Shown: positions 19,311-28,491 of the stretch, one piece after another
Layout of the letters: every line of letters starts with the position of its first letter
Numbering within the stretch: the first letter of the stretch is position 1
Source of the DNA: an uncultured Dyadobacter sp.
GTDB taxonomy: Bacteria > Bacteroidota > Bacteroidia > Cytophagales > Spirosomataceae
Direction: 5' to 3'
DNA: 56,843 bases
Assembly (NCBI RefSeq): GCF_946482605.1
Contig: NZ_CAMLSE010000044.1
Coordinates: forward strand, 1 to 56,843
Program-made: the position numbers and the translations under genes
The notes under the pieces: model-generated
What the model was told of the DNA's origin: nothing
What the model saw: the letters and a program-made list of their open reading frames with translations, nothing else
Database searches by the model: none

Positions 19311-19670
19311 TTAGAAAGGAAGATCGTCCGATTCGTCCTCTGTGAATGTCGTTACAGGAGGTAATGGTGCTCCGCCTGCATTGAAGGGTGCGCTGCCACC
19401 GCCAGCTCCTGCTTTTTCTACCTTCCATGCGCGTACCTCGGTATACCAGCGAGAGTTGTATTCGCGGCTCTCCACGTCGATAGAAGCGGTGACCGAGTCG
19501 TTCACTTGCAGGTTTGCCTGATCAATTTTGTCCCCCCAAAGCGAGATGCACACTTTTTTGGGATATTGAGAAGGTATTTCAAGAATGAATTCCTGCTTGC
19601 GCCACATTCCGTTTTTTCCCTGGCCGGTAACTTCCGGCAGCAATGAAATGACTGTTCCTGATACTTCCAT
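19311..19670 (-). CDS. DUF3127 protein
   Basis: A 119-aa protein starting MEVSGTVISLLPEVTGQGKN, with WRKQEFILEIPSQYPKKVC and the short OB-like core SLWGDKIDQANLQVNDSVTA, then YTEVRAWKVEK. The Gly/Pro-rich, acidic tail ends TEDESDDLPF. This tail resembles that of single-stranded-DNA-binding proteins, where the C-terminal DDLPF/DDIPF tip recruits partner proteins, so an OB-fold nucleic-acid role is plausible but unproven. Start 19670 is chosen from the family N-terminus rather than the upstream ATG at 19739. Probably co-transcribed with crcB. Confidence 0.88.
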   Translation of the reverse strand: MEVSGTVISLLPEVTGQGKNGMWRKQEFILEIPSQYPKKVCISLWGDKIDQANLQVNDSVTASIDVESREYNSRWYTEVRAWKVEKAGAGGGSAPFNAGGAPLPPVTTFTEDESDDLPF

Positions 19671-19748
19671 TGATAATATGTTTTTTAGTGTCGTTTCAAA
19701 AATGGTTCCAAAAGTAAGGTTTTTGACTGTCGATTGCAACGCTGAACG

Positions 19749-20894
19749 CTAATCGGTACCGATCGCCTGGTCGAGGTCGGCGATCAGATCTTCCACATCC
19801 TCGATACCCACACTGAGCCGTATTAATGTGTCTTTCAGTCCTATTTTCAGTCGTTCCTCGCGCGGCATACCTCCGTGCGACATACTCGCCGGGTGCGTGC
19901 AAAGCGATTCCACGCCGCCGAGCGATTCACCCAATGCGAATACTTGCAGGTTTTCCATCGTACGCATGGCTTTTTCATAGCGATCATCCAGCAACTCAAA
20001 GGAAACCACACCGCCGAAGCCGCGCATTTGCTTTCTGGCCAGCTCATGTCCTGGATGCCCCGGCAGGCCGGGGTAATACACGCCCGCGACCCTGGGATCC
20101 GCAGCAAGCCACCGCGCGACTTCCCCGGCGTTTTCGCAATGCCGCTGCATTCTGATGTGCAGTGTTTTTATTCCCCGCAATACCAGAAAGCAATCCTGCG
20201 GACCTGGTACCGCTCCGCTGGCATTCTGAATGAATTTTAACTGACTGGCGAGCTCGTCGTCGCTGGTGATCAATGCGCCCATAACCGTATCGGAATGGCC
20301 GCCGAGGTATTTCGTGACCGAATGCATGACGATATCCGCGCCGAGATCGAGCGGGTTTTGCAGGTAGGGCGATGCAAAAGTGTTATCCACACAGGTCAGG
20401 ACGCCCTTTTCTTTGCAGACCCGGGTGACAGGCTCAATATCAATGATTTTCAGCAGCGGGTTTGTGGGCGTTTCCAGCCAGACGAGCTTTGTTTTTTCGG
20501 AAAGCAGTTGGTCGATTTGGCTCACTTCTTCAATGTCGACAAACTTGAAAACCAATCCCAGCGGTTCGAAAATACGTTTCATGAGCCGGTAAGTGCCGCC
20601 GTAAATATCGCTAGGCGCGATAATCTCATCGCCGGGCTTGAACAATTTTAGAACAGCGTCCGTGGCAGCCAGTCCGGATGCGTAGCAAATGCCGTGTTTT
20701 CCATTTTCCAATGCGGCCAATGCGTTTTGCAATGCGGTTCGCGTGGGGTTGCTGCTTCGGGCGTATTCGTAGCCTTTGTGCTTCCCCGGGCTTTCCTGGA
20801 CGTAGGTGGAGGTTTGGTAAATCGGCGTCATAATGGCGCCGGTACTCGGATCTGGCTCGACGCCGGCATGTATGGCCTTGGTTGCGAATTTCAT
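19749..20894 (-). CDS. Trans-sulfuration PLP enzyme (cystathionine gamma-synthase / gamma-lyase family)
   Basis: A 381-aa Cys/Met-metabolism enzyme, cytoplasmic. The PLP lysine is Lys195 in [12 protein letters not shown]. Other family blocks are [46 protein letters not shown] and [14 protein letters not shown], with SLGGVESL and [13 protein letters not shown] near the C-terminus. The family includes cystathionine gamma-synthase, cystathionine gamma-lyase and O-acetylhomoserine-dependent enzymes, which cannot be separated safely by eye. Overall it reads like the metB/cgl type. It is transcribed leftwards ahead of DUF3127 with a 78-bp gap. Confidence 0.9.
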   Translation of the reverse strand: MKFATKAIHAGVEPDPSTGAIMTPIYQTSTYVQESPGKHKGYEYARSSNPTRTALQNALAALENGKHGICYASGLAATDAVLKLFKPGDEIIAPSDIYGGTYRLMKRIFEPLGLVFKFVDIEEVSQIDQLLSEKTKLVWLETPTNPLLKIIDIEPVTRVCKEKGVLTCVDNTFASPYLQNPLDLGADIVMHSVTKYLGGHSDTVMGALITSDDELASQLKFIQNASGAVPGPQDCFLVLRGIKTLHIRMQRHCENAGEVARWLAADPRVAGVYYPGLPGHPGHELARKQMRGFGGVVSFELLDDRYEKAMRTMENLQVFALGESLGGVESLCTHPASMSHGGMPREERLKIGLKDTLIRLSVGIEDVEDLIADLDQAIGTD

Positions 20895-21012
20895 TTTTTT
20901 AGTGGATTTAGGATGCTTTCACGGCATCAAAATATAATTGCAGAAAAGCAAGTTCATAAAAACCTTTTGTCAAAACAACTGGTTATTCAACTAGAAATAA
21001 AGCCGATTAGCC

Positions 21013-21699
21013 TTGGAAACGTCTACACCAAAAAGATTCTCCCTTCCGGTCGTCGTAAGTCTATTGATGACGATCGTGCCATTGGTGACGACCTCTATTC
21101 TGACGGCATGGGCTATTAATCACGAAGCGGTCCTTCGTGAGCTGCCTGTGGAATGGTGGCTGGGTGTAACTTTCATTCTGACCCTGGCTTCCTCCGCCGC
21201 ACTCACGCCCCCTACGTTTCTGGCATTGGTTTATGGCTACTTCCTCGGCTGGGCCTCGCTTCCGATGCTTTTTGTACTGAACATCGGTGCGATATCCATT
21301 ATATATGTATCTGCACATTTCCTGCATGCTGCATCTGTGCGAAATTATCTTATTCAGGTTTATCCGCAGGTCGGGACGCTGCTGCGCAGGTTTTACAAAA
21401 ATGAGTTAAGGCTGATCTTTTTCGCGAAATTGTCTCCCGTATTGCCGTTTGCAATTACCAATCTGTTTTTTGCCATGGCCGGAGCGCGTTTCAAACAGGT
21501 GCTCACAGGCGGGACGCTGGGCATGATCCCGCGGACAATGCTGGCCGTTTGGGCAGGAAAGGAAGCGCAGGACATCCGGTACCTGCTGGAACATCCGAAT
21601 GAGGGATTGGCGACCAAAATCGTCTTAATTGCATTGATCGTCGTTTCGACCGTCGGCATCGGTTATTTCTTCAAAGACAAGACTATGGTAGAATCATAA
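21013..21699 (+). CDS. VTT/TVP38-type (SNARE-associated) membrane protein
   Basis: A 228-aa integral membrane protein of the DedA/TVP38 superfamily, with about five hydrophobic segments. The VTT core is visible as TPPTFLALVYGYFLGW (re-entrant loop) and FAKLSPVLPFAITNLFFAMAGARF, whose conserved Arg-Phe motif is followed by GTLGMIPRTMLAVWAG. The family is linked to phospholipid or undecaprenyl-phosphate flipping. The start used is TTG at 21013; an ATG 18 codons later (MTIVPLV) would cut into the first helix, so TTG is favoured. Single gene, divergent from the trans-sulfuration enzyme. Confidence 0.8.
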   Translation: METSTPKRFSLPVVVSLLMTIVPLVTTSILTAWAINHEAVLRELPVEWWLGVTFILTLASSAALTPPTFLALVYGYFLGWASLPMLFVLNIGAISIIYVSAHFLHAASVRNYLIQVYPQVGTLLRRFYKNELRLIFFAKLSPVLPFAITNLFFAMAGARFKQVLTGGTLGMIPRTMLAVWAGKEAQDIRYLLEHPNEGLATKIVLIALIVVSTVGIGYFFKDKTMVES

Positions 21700-21825
21700 A
21701 CCCGTTGTTTACAAATTAATAACGTGCTTTGATAATATCGTACAATAAAAGGCTACAAAATGCTACAAAACCATCAACTTCATCCTGTTTCTTTGTGGTA
21801 AAGTTATAAATACCCGAAAAGTAGA

Positions 21826-23409
21826 ATGAAATCCTTACCTCTCATTGATCTCAGTATAGTGATTGCCTATCTGGCAGGGATGGTTGCCGTTGGGGTTTAC
21901 TTTTCAAGAAAAAATACCAATGCCGAACAGTTTACCAAGGCATCCGGCCGCATTCCCGGCTGGGCGATCGGTATTTCGATTTATGCGACGTTTTTGAGCA
22001 GCAATACTTTCCTCGGAGTACCGGGCAAAGCATTCGGAAGCAACTGGAGTTCTTTTGTTTTCAGCTTATCGATGCCGTTTGCAGCCTGGGTAGCGACGAA
22101 GTTTTTCATTCCTTTTTACCGAAGCACCGGCGAAGTTTCGGCATACACGCATCTTGAACATCGGTTCGGGCCGTGGGCGCGTACCTATGCGGTGGCTTGC
22201 TTCCTGCTCACACAGCTTGCCCGTATGGGGTCGATTTTCTTCGGAATCGCATTGAGTTTGCAAGCGCTTACCGGATACCAGATGTCGACGATCATGGTTG
22301 TCGTCGGGATCTGCATTGTTTTGTATACGGTAATGGGTGGTATGGAAGCGGTGATCTGGACGGAAGTCGTGCAGGGGGTCATCAAAACGATCGGTGCGCT
22401 CGTCATACTGTACCTCGTTGTATCGGGTGTTTCAGGTGGTATGCCGAGCATTATTGAAATTGGTAAAACGAATGATAAATTCAGCCTGGGCACGTTTGCG
22501 CCGGACTTTACGCAAGCATCGTTCTGGGTAATATTGCTCTACGGGTTTTTTATGAACCTGAATAATTTCGGAATGGACCAGAACTATGTACAGCGGTACC
22601 ATACCACATCCTCCGCGAAAGAGGCGGCTGGTTCCGTCTGGCTGTGCGTGTATCTGTACGTGCCTGTGTCGCTCATATTCTTTTTGCTTGGAACTTGCCT
22701 TTTTGCCTACTATCAGGGAAATCCCGAGCTGCTCCAAACCATTAAAATGCAGGTGGCAACTGAAAAGCTTCCCGGCGGAACTTCGGAGGCTATCGCAAAC
22801 CTCGCCGCGACACTCACGCCGGCAGATTACGGCGATAAGGTAATGCCGCATTTTATGGTCAACAAAGTACCGGTAGGCTTGCTCGGATTGATCATTGCGG
22901 CAATCATGTCGGCGGCGATGAGCACGATCAGTTCGGGTATGAATGCTTCGGCAACGGTTTTCTCGGTGGATATTTATCAAAAATATATCAAATCCGATCT
23001 GACGTCGCAGCAATCGCTGCGCCTGCTCTACATTGCCACTACTGGCTTTGGTTTGCTGGGTATGGTGACCGGCATTGCGATGATCGGTGTGAAGAGCGTG
23101 TTGGATGTATGGTGGATGCTTTCCGGAATTTTCGCCGGGGGAATGCTGGGACTGTTCCTGCTGGGCATGATCTCCAAAAGCACCGCTAATGCCGAAGCGC
23201 TCACGGCAACGCTGATCGGGATCATAGTCATCATCTGGATGACGTTCTCAACTCAACTTCCTGATCATTATTCATACTTACGTAACCCACTGCACCAGAA
23301 CATGATCATGGTGGTGGGGACATTGACAATCTTTTTAGCCGGAATGCTGCTGACGAAGTTCAGAAAGAAGCAACCCGCTGAAAATGAGGTGCTCTTGCAT
23401 AGCAAGTGA
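21826..23409 (+). CDS. Sodium:solute symporter (SSS family)
   Basis: A 527-aa transporter with about 13 hydrophobic segments, importing an unknown solute with sodium. It begins SLPLIDLSIVIAYLAGMVAVGVYF with FSRKNTNAEQFTKASGRIPGW, the standard SSS entrance, and has YATFLSSNTFLGVPGKAF (first sodium-site helix) and GLIIAAIMSAAMSTISSGMNA (SSS signature). The C-terminus is a short charged tail. It is followed 66 bp later by a DapA-family aldolase, which suggests uptake of the acid or sugar acid that enzyme works on. Sialic acid is one possibility but is not shown. Confidence 0.9.
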   Translation: MKSLPLIDLSIVIAYLAGMVAVGVYFSRKNTNAEQFTKASGRIPGWAIGISIYATFLSSNTFLGVPGKAFGSNWSSFVFSLSMPFAAWVATKFFIPFYRSTGEVSAYTHLEHRFGPWARTYAVACFLLTQLARMGSIFFGIALSLQALTGYQMSTIMVVVGICIVLYTVMGGMEAVIWTEVVQGVIKTIGALVILYLVVSGVSGGMPSIIEIGKTNDKFSLGTFAPDFTQASFWVILLYGFFMNLNNFGMDQNYVQRYHTTSSAKEAAGSVWLCVYLYVPVSLIFFLLGTCLFAYYQGNPELLQTIKMQVATEKLPGGTSEAIANLAATLTPADYGDKVMPHFMVNKVPVGLLGLIIAAIMSAAMSTISSGMNASATVFSVDIYQKYIKSDLTSQQSLRLLYIATTGFGLLGMVTGIAMIGVKSVLDVWWMLSGIFAGGMLGLFLLGMISKSTANAEALTATLIGIIVIIWMTFSTQLPDHYSYLRNPLHQNMIMVVGTLTIFLAGMLLTKFRKKQPAENEVLLHSK

Positions 23410-23475
23410 GAACAGGTTCTATTTCACGAGAATGCTGATTTGGTAGAATAGTCACATACGCAACAAAATCTAACT

Positions 23476-24459
23476 ATGATGTCCTCTGTAACGTCTTCCT
23501 CTATGTCTCTGCCTCAGGGATTTATTCCGGTCATGCTTACCCCTTTCCTGGAATCAGGAGATGTGGATTATGAAGGGTTGAAAGCATTAACCGAGCTGTA
23601 CCTTGAAGCAGGCTCAGCCGGCCTTTTTGCAAATTGCCTTTCCAGCGAAATGTATGAACTGACAGAGGATGAGCGGTTAAAGGTGACCAGGACAGTGGTG
23701 GATCAGGTAGACGGACGTGTACCTGTGGTAGCGACCGGTACATTCGGCGGACCCATTGCCGGGCAAGCGCAATTTGTGAAACGTATATATGATACCGGTG
23801 TGCAGGCTGTGATTGCGATTACGGGCCTGCTGGCGGATGAGGACGAGTCGGACGAGGTATTCGTTCAGAGGGCCAAGGAACTGATCAGTTTGACAAGCGA
23901 TATTCCATTAGGGTTCTATGAATGCCCGGTACCTTACAAGAGATTGATCAGCAGCGATATTCTGGCCGATCTGCTGCCATCAAACCGCGTTGTTTATCAC
24001 AAAGACACTTGTCTCGACCTGGACGAAGTGATCAGAAGGATCAAAGTGGCTGATGGATACCGATTCGGATTGTACGATGCTTACATGGTTAATGCAGTGG
24101 CATCGCTCCGGGCTGGTGCGGCGGGGCTATCGTGTATACAGGGGAATATTTATCCCGAACTGATCGTGTGGATCTGTGAAAACTACGACAACCCCGAGAA
24201 GCAGGATCAAGTGGCTTTATTGCAGAAATTCTTCCTGGAATCAATGGATATCGTGCATACGGTATACCCGACCATTGCTAAATATTGTCTGCAAAAAAGG
24301 GGTTTCCCGATTTCAACCTACACGAGAAGAGATGTGGGTGTGCTAACCGCCGATTTGCAGGATCAGGCTGATCTGTTATTGGAGCAGATTGATCAGTTGC
24401 AAGTCGAGCTCAACATCCCCAGTGTCTTTAAAAAGCAGCTGGCGACACCATTGAAATAA
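23476..24459 (+). CDS. DapA-family (dihydrodipicolinate synthase / NanA-like) aldolase
   Basis: A 327-aa TIM-barrel of the class I pyruvate-dependent aldolase family. The Schiff-base lysine is Lys176 in VVYHKDTC, and the catalytic Tyr148 sits in GFYECPVPYKR. The usual GTT/GTG-E phosphate-type motif reads ATGTFGGP, which differs from both true DapA and NanA, so the enzyme probably cleaves or condenses another 2-keto acid. It lacks NanA-type YNIPALSG. The start may be any of the first three Met codons; MSLPQGFIPVM at residue 10 fits the barrel best. It probably shares a transcript with the upstream symporter. Confidence 0.85.
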   Translation: MMSSVTSSSMSLPQGFIPVMLTPFLESGDVDYEGLKALTELYLEAGSAGLFANCLSSEMYELTEDERLKVTRTVVDQVDGRVPVVATGTFGGPIAGQAQFVKRIYDTGVQAVIAITGLLADEDESDEVFVQRAKELISLTSDIPLGFYECPVPYKRLISSDILADLLPSNRVVYHKDTCLDLDEVIRRIKVADGYRFGLYDAYMVNAVASLRAGAAGLSCIQGNIYPELIVWICENYDNPEKQDQVALLQKFFLESMDIVHTVYPTIAKYCLQKRGFPISTYTRRDVGVLTADLQDQADLLLEQIDQLQVELNIPSVFKKQLATPLK

Positions 24460-24494
24460 ATCCGATTGGTTTCAAACCCTATACTTTTAAAGCT

Positions 24495-24818
24495 ATGACT
24501 TTTCCCAATCAACAAATTTTGCAGCAGGTTATACAGGGCGATGAAGCGGCATTTACTCAGCTACGTTCGTATTTTCATGTCCCTGCATTCAAATTTTGCT
24601 CGGTCCTGTTAAAGGATGAAAAAGAGGCTGAAAGTATAATAGACCATGTTTTTACGAAGATCTGGAATGAACGGGTTGATTTGACCAGCGACGGTAACTT
24701 TCAGTCTTACCTATTCACCAGCCTGAAAGATCAGATTTTTGGTGAGATGAGGAAATACAACGACCCGGTGGCCCGGAAGCAATATCTGGACAGAATGCAA
24801 GCATTTCGTGCCGGATAA
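24495..24818 (+). CDS. Sigma-70-like protein containing region 2 only
   Basis: A 107-aa protein resembling the N-terminal half of an ECF sigma factor. FTQLRSYFHVPAFKFCSVLL is region 2.1-2.2-like, and AESIIDHVFTKIWNERVDL followed by SYLFTSLKDQIFGEMRKYND fits 2.2-2.4. ECF factors are normally near 190 aa with a C-terminal region 4 that reads the -35 element. Here a stop follows directly after RMQAFRAG, and no region-4 sequence is found in any frame up to the AraC gene at 24972. It could be a degraded sigma factor or a functional small competitor for RNA polymerase. It lies 35 bp after the aldolase gene. Confidence 0.65.
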   Translation: MTFPNQQILQQVIQGDEAAFTQLRSYFHVPAFKFCSVLLKDEKEAESIIDHVFTKIWNERVDLTSDGNFQSYLFTSLKDQIFGEMRKYNDPVARKQYLDRMQAFRAG

Positions 24819-24971
24819 AAAGTGGCTTCCGCGGGATGGTAATATTAGTATTACTCGATTAAATAGTACTTTTTTTAAATCTTGTCGATTGTACAGGATG
24901 GAATATTTAAAAAAATTCTTTTAAATTGAGCAATGGCAGCCAAACGTAACCCCTGCCAGCATTGATTTAAA

Positions 24972-25847
24972 ATGAAACCGCATTTTCATAAAGTCCCGAT
25001 TCCGTCAAGGACTTCATTCAGTATTCGTCACGATAAAGGCTCCGGCTTCGGAACGGTATGGCATTATCACCCGGAGCTTGAATTGCATTACCTGGTTAAA
25101 GGAAAGGGCGTTCGGTTCATCGGGGACAATATCAGCAATTTTTCGGATGGAGAACTGATTCTGCTGGGAGAGAACCTTCCGCACACCTGGCGCGTGGAAG
25201 AGGGTTCAAGCAATGTCGGTGTGGAGGTCATTATCATTCACTTCCTGCCTACCTGCCTGGGCAGTGAGCTGCTGCTGCTGCCGGAAGCTTATCAGATCCC
25301 CAAACTCTATGAAAGGGCGAAAAGAGGCCTTTTGATACGGGGGGAGGCGAGAGAGAAGGTGATCCGTCTGATGCATTCGGCTGTTGATGCGGAGAACCTC
25401 GAGCGGTTGATTGCATTATTGTCTATCCTGAAAATTCTTGCCGAGGCGACGGAATACGAAACGATTGCCTCAGCCCACGCATTCTACAAATCCAATGACG
25501 CCGAAACACTTCGGTTGAACAAGATTTACGCCTACACGCTTTCGAATTACCGGAGCGATATTTCCCTTCAGGATGTGGCTTCGATTGCCAACCTGGGCAT
25601 TACTTCGTTTTGCAGGTACTTTAAATTGATGACTAAAAAGACGTATAACGACTTTTTGGTGGAGATCCGGATCAGCCAGGCCTGCCGGTTTCTGATTGAA
25701 GACAAAATGGCTACGGAGGTAATTTGTTTCGAGTGCGGTTTTAACAATGTATCCAATTTTTACCGGCATTTCAAGAAGGTGACCGATATGACGCCATTGG
25801 AATACAAAAGAAAATATCTTTACAAAGCCGCACCCGAAATGGCCTGA
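24972..25847 (+). CDS. AraC family transcription regulator
   Basis: A 291-aa regulator with an N-terminal cupin sensor (WHYHPELELHYLVKGKGVRFIG, PHTWRV) and a C-terminal double helix-turn-helix (ISLQDVASIANLGITSFCRY, then FECGFNNVSNFYRHFKKVTDMTPLEYKRKY). AraC proteins bind a small ligand through the cupin and activate nearby promoters, so it may control the symporter-aldolase locus upstream (inference). The AT-rich 150 bp before it probably holds its promoter. It ends exactly where the convergent DoxX gene ends. Confidence 0.92.
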   Translation: MKPHFHKVPIPSRTSFSIRHDKGSGFGTVWHYHPELELHYLVKGKGVRFIGDNISNFSDGELILLGENLPHTWRVEEGSSNVGVEVIIIHFLPTCLGSELLLLPEAYQIPKLYERAKRGLLIRGEAREKVIRLMHSAVDAENLERLIALLSILKILAEATEYETIASAHAFYKSNDAETLRLNKIYAYTLSNYRSDISLQDVASIANLGITSFCRYFKLMTKKTYNDFLVEIRISQACRFLIEDKMATEVICFECGFNNVSNFYRHFKKVTDMTPLEYKRKYLYKAAPEMA

Positions 25848-26282
25848 TCAGTGGTCGTGGGTTTTCATCCATTGATCCATGGAATACCGCCCCGATCCGA
25901 TGATCGCAAACGTCATTACCAGGATCAGCGTGATCATTGACAGCCAGAGCTCCGAATTGAGGTAGGAAAAGCCCATCCGGATATTGACAAAGAAAACGGC
26001 GGTAAGCAGGATCGGCACCTGAATGATGGATGCAATTCTGGTGAGACAGCCCATGGCAATCAGGAATCCGCCAAAAATGTGCGCAAATGCTACGTAGTGT
26101 ACGGCTGTGACTGTATACAAATGGAAGTCGAGGCCGGTCACCAAATGAGACAACCTGGTGGTATCGCTGATGAAACTGATACCCTTTGCAAACAAAAACA
26201 CTCCCAAAGCAATACGAACTATGTCCATCCAGGCCGGATGGTGTGTATCGCCCCAATGCTCGATTCGATCCATCATGTTCAT
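25848..26282 (-). CDS. DoxX family membrane protein
   Basis: A 144-aa protein with four hydrophobic helices (IVRIALGVFLFAKGISFI, YVAFAHIFGGFLIAMGCL, IIQVPILLTAVFFVNI, LSMITLILVMTFAIIGSG), matching the DoxX/DoxD-like family of putative quinone-linked or redox membrane proteins; function unsettled. The start could be either of two Met codons three residues apart. Its stop codon abuts that of the convergent AraC gene: the hexamer TGATCA at 25845-25850 contains both stops. Confidence 0.8.
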   Translation of the reverse strand: MNMMDRIEHWGDTHHPAWMDIVRIALGVFLFAKGISFISDTTRLSHLVTGLDFHLYTVTAVHYVAFAHIFGGFLIAMGCLTRIASIIQVPILLTAVFFVNIRMGFSYLNSELWLSMITLILVMTFAIIGSGRYSMDQWMKTHDH

Positions 26283-26374
26283 AACTTATACAAAGTTTGG
26301 TTTAAAGAAAGATATGAATTTGACTGGATTATGTCAAGAGTAAATGGATTATTCCCAAGAAAGTCTGCGGGTTG

Positions 26375-27673
26375 TTAGTCGGTTTTTTCGATCAGTGACG
26401 TGTGTTTGGTGTCCTTCATTCTGATGTAGACAATCAATGAGGCGAAAATGCAGAGCGTCACATACCAGTAATACAAGGTTTCATGGCCGAGGTTTTTGGC
26501 CCACAATGCCAGGTACTCGGCGGTACCTCCGAAGACTGCCACCGCAATGGAGTACGGCAGCCCCACACCGAGCGCTCGCACTTCTACCGGAAAGAGTTCT
26601 GCCTTGACCACGGCATTGATCGAGGTATAACCGCTCACGATAATGAGCGCGGCCATCAATAACCCGAATGCCGGCCACATTCCGGTGGTATGGCTGAGCG
26701 TGGTGAGCAGCGGATAAGTGAAAATAGTGCCCAATACACCGAAACCGATCAGCAGCGGGCGGCGGCCCACTCGATCGCTCACAGCGCCAAAAACAGGTTG
26801 CAGCAAAGCAAATATCAGGAGCGAGCAGAAAGTGAGCGTTGTTGATTGCTGTTTTGAAAGTCCAACCGTATTGACAAGGAACTTCTGCATGTAGGTGGTG
26901 TAGGTATAAAATGCCAACGTGCCACCGGCGGTGAGGCCGATAACGACCGTTATTGCTTTTGGGTGTTTCAGAAGCTCTTTTAACGACCCTTCTTTCTTTA
27001 CACCTTGATTCCTGGCCCGGAAAGCTTCTGTCTCATTCAGGTGCGCACGGAGGTACAATGCAACCAGGGATAGCAATGCCCCGATAACAAACGGAATGCG
27101 CCAGCCCCAATCGTGCATTTGCTGGTCGGTGAGAAAGATGTTTTGTAAAATCAGCTGTAAACCCAGTGCAATGAGCTGTCCGCCAATGAGGGTTACGTAT
27201 TGAAAGCTGGAAAAGAAACCCCTTCTTTCTTCGGTTGCGACTTCACTGAGATACGTGGCCGAAGTGCCGTATTCACCTCCGACACTCAACCCCTGAAGTA
27301 AACGGGCGAGGAGCAGGAGAACGGGAGCGGCAATGCCGATGCTGTTATAACCGGGAAGAAATGCAATGAGTAAGGAGCCGAAGGACATCAGCAGGACAGA
27401 AATGGTCATGGCGACTTTTCGTCCCTTGTTATCGGCAAGTTTGCCGAATACGAAGCCGCCGATCGGACGCATCAAAAAGCCGACCGCGAAAATACCGGCG
27501 GTATTGATCAGCTGTACGGTTGGATTCGAGTCGGGGAAAAAAGTGCTGGCAAAATAGAGTGAAAAGGCAGAGTATGCATACCAGTCGTACCATTCGACAA
27601 GGTTACCGGCGGAGCCCCCGATGATTGCTTTGAGGCGCCAGCCCGTGTCTTCTTTGTGTAAAGTTTGCTCCAT
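26375..27673 (-). CDS. MHS-type major facilitator (KgtP/ProP-like) transporter
   Basis: A 432-aa, 12-helix proton symporter. The metabolite:H+ symporter subfamily is recognised by GGSAGNLVEWYDWYAYSAF at the start, FGKLADNKGRKVAM (loop 2-3 motif), ARLLQGLSVGGEYG (helix 4) and VSDRVGRRPLLIGFG (loop 8-9). Relatives carry alpha-ketoglutarate, citrate, proline/betaine or shikimate; the substrate here is unknown. It lies 23 bp upstream of the leftward alpha/beta-hydrolase stop on the same strand, although the gap order (hydrolase first, then transporter) makes co-transcription from the toxin-antitoxin side possible. Confidence 0.9.
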   Translation of the reverse strand: MEQTLHKEDTGWRLKAIIGGSAGNLVEWYDWYAYSAFSLYFASTFFPDSNPTVQLINTAGIFAVGFLMRPIGGFVFGKLADNKGRKVAMTISVLLMSFGSLLIAFLPGYNSIGIAAPVLLLLARLLQGLSVGGEYGTSATYLSEVATEERRGFFSSFQYVTLIGGQLIALGLQLILQNIFLTDQQMHDWGWRIPFVIGALLSLVALYLRAHLNETEAFRARNQGVKKEGSLKELLKHPKAITVVIGLTAGGTLAFYTYTTYMQKFLVNTVGLSKQQSTTLTFCSLLIFALLQPVFGAVSDRVGRRPLLIGFGVLGTIFTYPLLTTLSHTTGMWPAFGLLMAALIIVSGYTSINAVVKAELFPVEVRALGVGLPYSIAVAVFGGTAEYLALWAKNLGHETLYYWYVTLCIFASLIVYIRMKDTKHTSLIEKTD

Positions 27674-27696
27674 AAATCGGGTTTGGTTTTCCCAAT

Positions 27697-28491
27697 TTAC
27701 TTAAATAAAGTGCAAATCCATGCTGCCGCATGCTCCACCAGGCGTGTATGACCGCTTTTTAGTTCGATGTACTGATTTTTTGGAAGTAACTCCGCCAGTT
27801 TTTGTACGGCTTTGGGTTTGAGCAGATTGTCATAAGCTCCCGCGAAAAGATAAATCGTCACCTGGCTTGCATTTGCTGTTTTCACCAATGCAGGAATATC
27901 GAACCGCAGATCGCGGAATGCTACCCATGACCGGTAAATGGTTTGCCGTTTTTCCGGCGTATTCAAAACCTGCTGCGTAAACCTTACGAGGCTTTTACTG
28001 GCTAGTTTCAGCGTTCTGGCCACGTCTATGCACGGGAAAAACACGCCCGGATGCCGCATTAGCCAGCCATAAAACCATCGCGCGGGCGGTACGCGCGTCG
28101 CGAGTGCATACATGGGGTGCTCGGATACGCCATCGGGCGCGATTAAAAAGGCATTGTCTATGTATTCTGGAAACGCTTCCAGCGTAGCCAATGCAAAGCG
28201 GCCGCCGATGCTAAAACCGGTGATGTCGAAGCGTGAGATGTTATTCTCGTTCAGGAAATGGGTGATGCTGTTTTTCCATTCGGTTTTTGAAATCACTTCG
28301 AATGGTGCATTACCATGCTGACCGTGAAAGGGAAGGTCGAATGCAAAAATCGTGTAATGGATGCCGAGCGATTGGAGAATCGGAGCAAAACATGAAGAGC
28401 CGTCTTGCCCTATTCCGTGGAATGCGAGGAGGACCTTCGTGCCGGAGCCGAATTTGTGAAAAGGGAGACTTTTTGAATAATGATCACTCAT
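27697..28491 (-). CDS. Alpha/beta hydrolase
   Basis: A 264-aa alpha/beta-hydrolase-fold protein, probably a cytoplasmic esterase or related hydrolase. The nucleophile elbow is GFSIGG (Ser94), the oxyanion region LLAFHGIGQDG (about residues 21-31), and the catalytic His lies in KSGHTRLVE near the C-terminus. The acid is likely the Asp in FAGAYDNLL. Its first 8 bp overlap the end of the RelE-type toxin gene, so it is translated from the toxin-antitoxin message or coupled to it. Confidence 0.85.
   Translation of the reverse strand: MSDHYSKSLPFHKFGSGTKVLLAFHGIGQDGSSCFAPILQSLGIHYTIFAFDLPFHGQHGNAPFEVISKTEWKNSITHFLNENNISRFDITGFSIGGRFALATLEAFPEYIDNAFLIAPDGVSEHPMYALATRVPPARWFYGWLMRHPGVFFPCIDVARTLKLASKSLVRFTQQVLNTPEKRQTIYRSWVAFRDLRFDIPALVKTANASQVTIYLFAGAYDNLLKPKAVQKLAELLPKNQYIELKSGHTRLVEHAAAWICTLFK

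Noticed and set aside
18901..19670. Fluoride riboswitch upstream of crcB
   Set aside because: No fluoride-aptamer-like element is visible; crcB follows DUF3127 by 26 bp in one unit.
24819..24971. Frameshifted region 4 of the sigma-like gene
   Set aside because: No frame in this stretch resembles region 4; the DNA is very AT-rich and looks intergenic.
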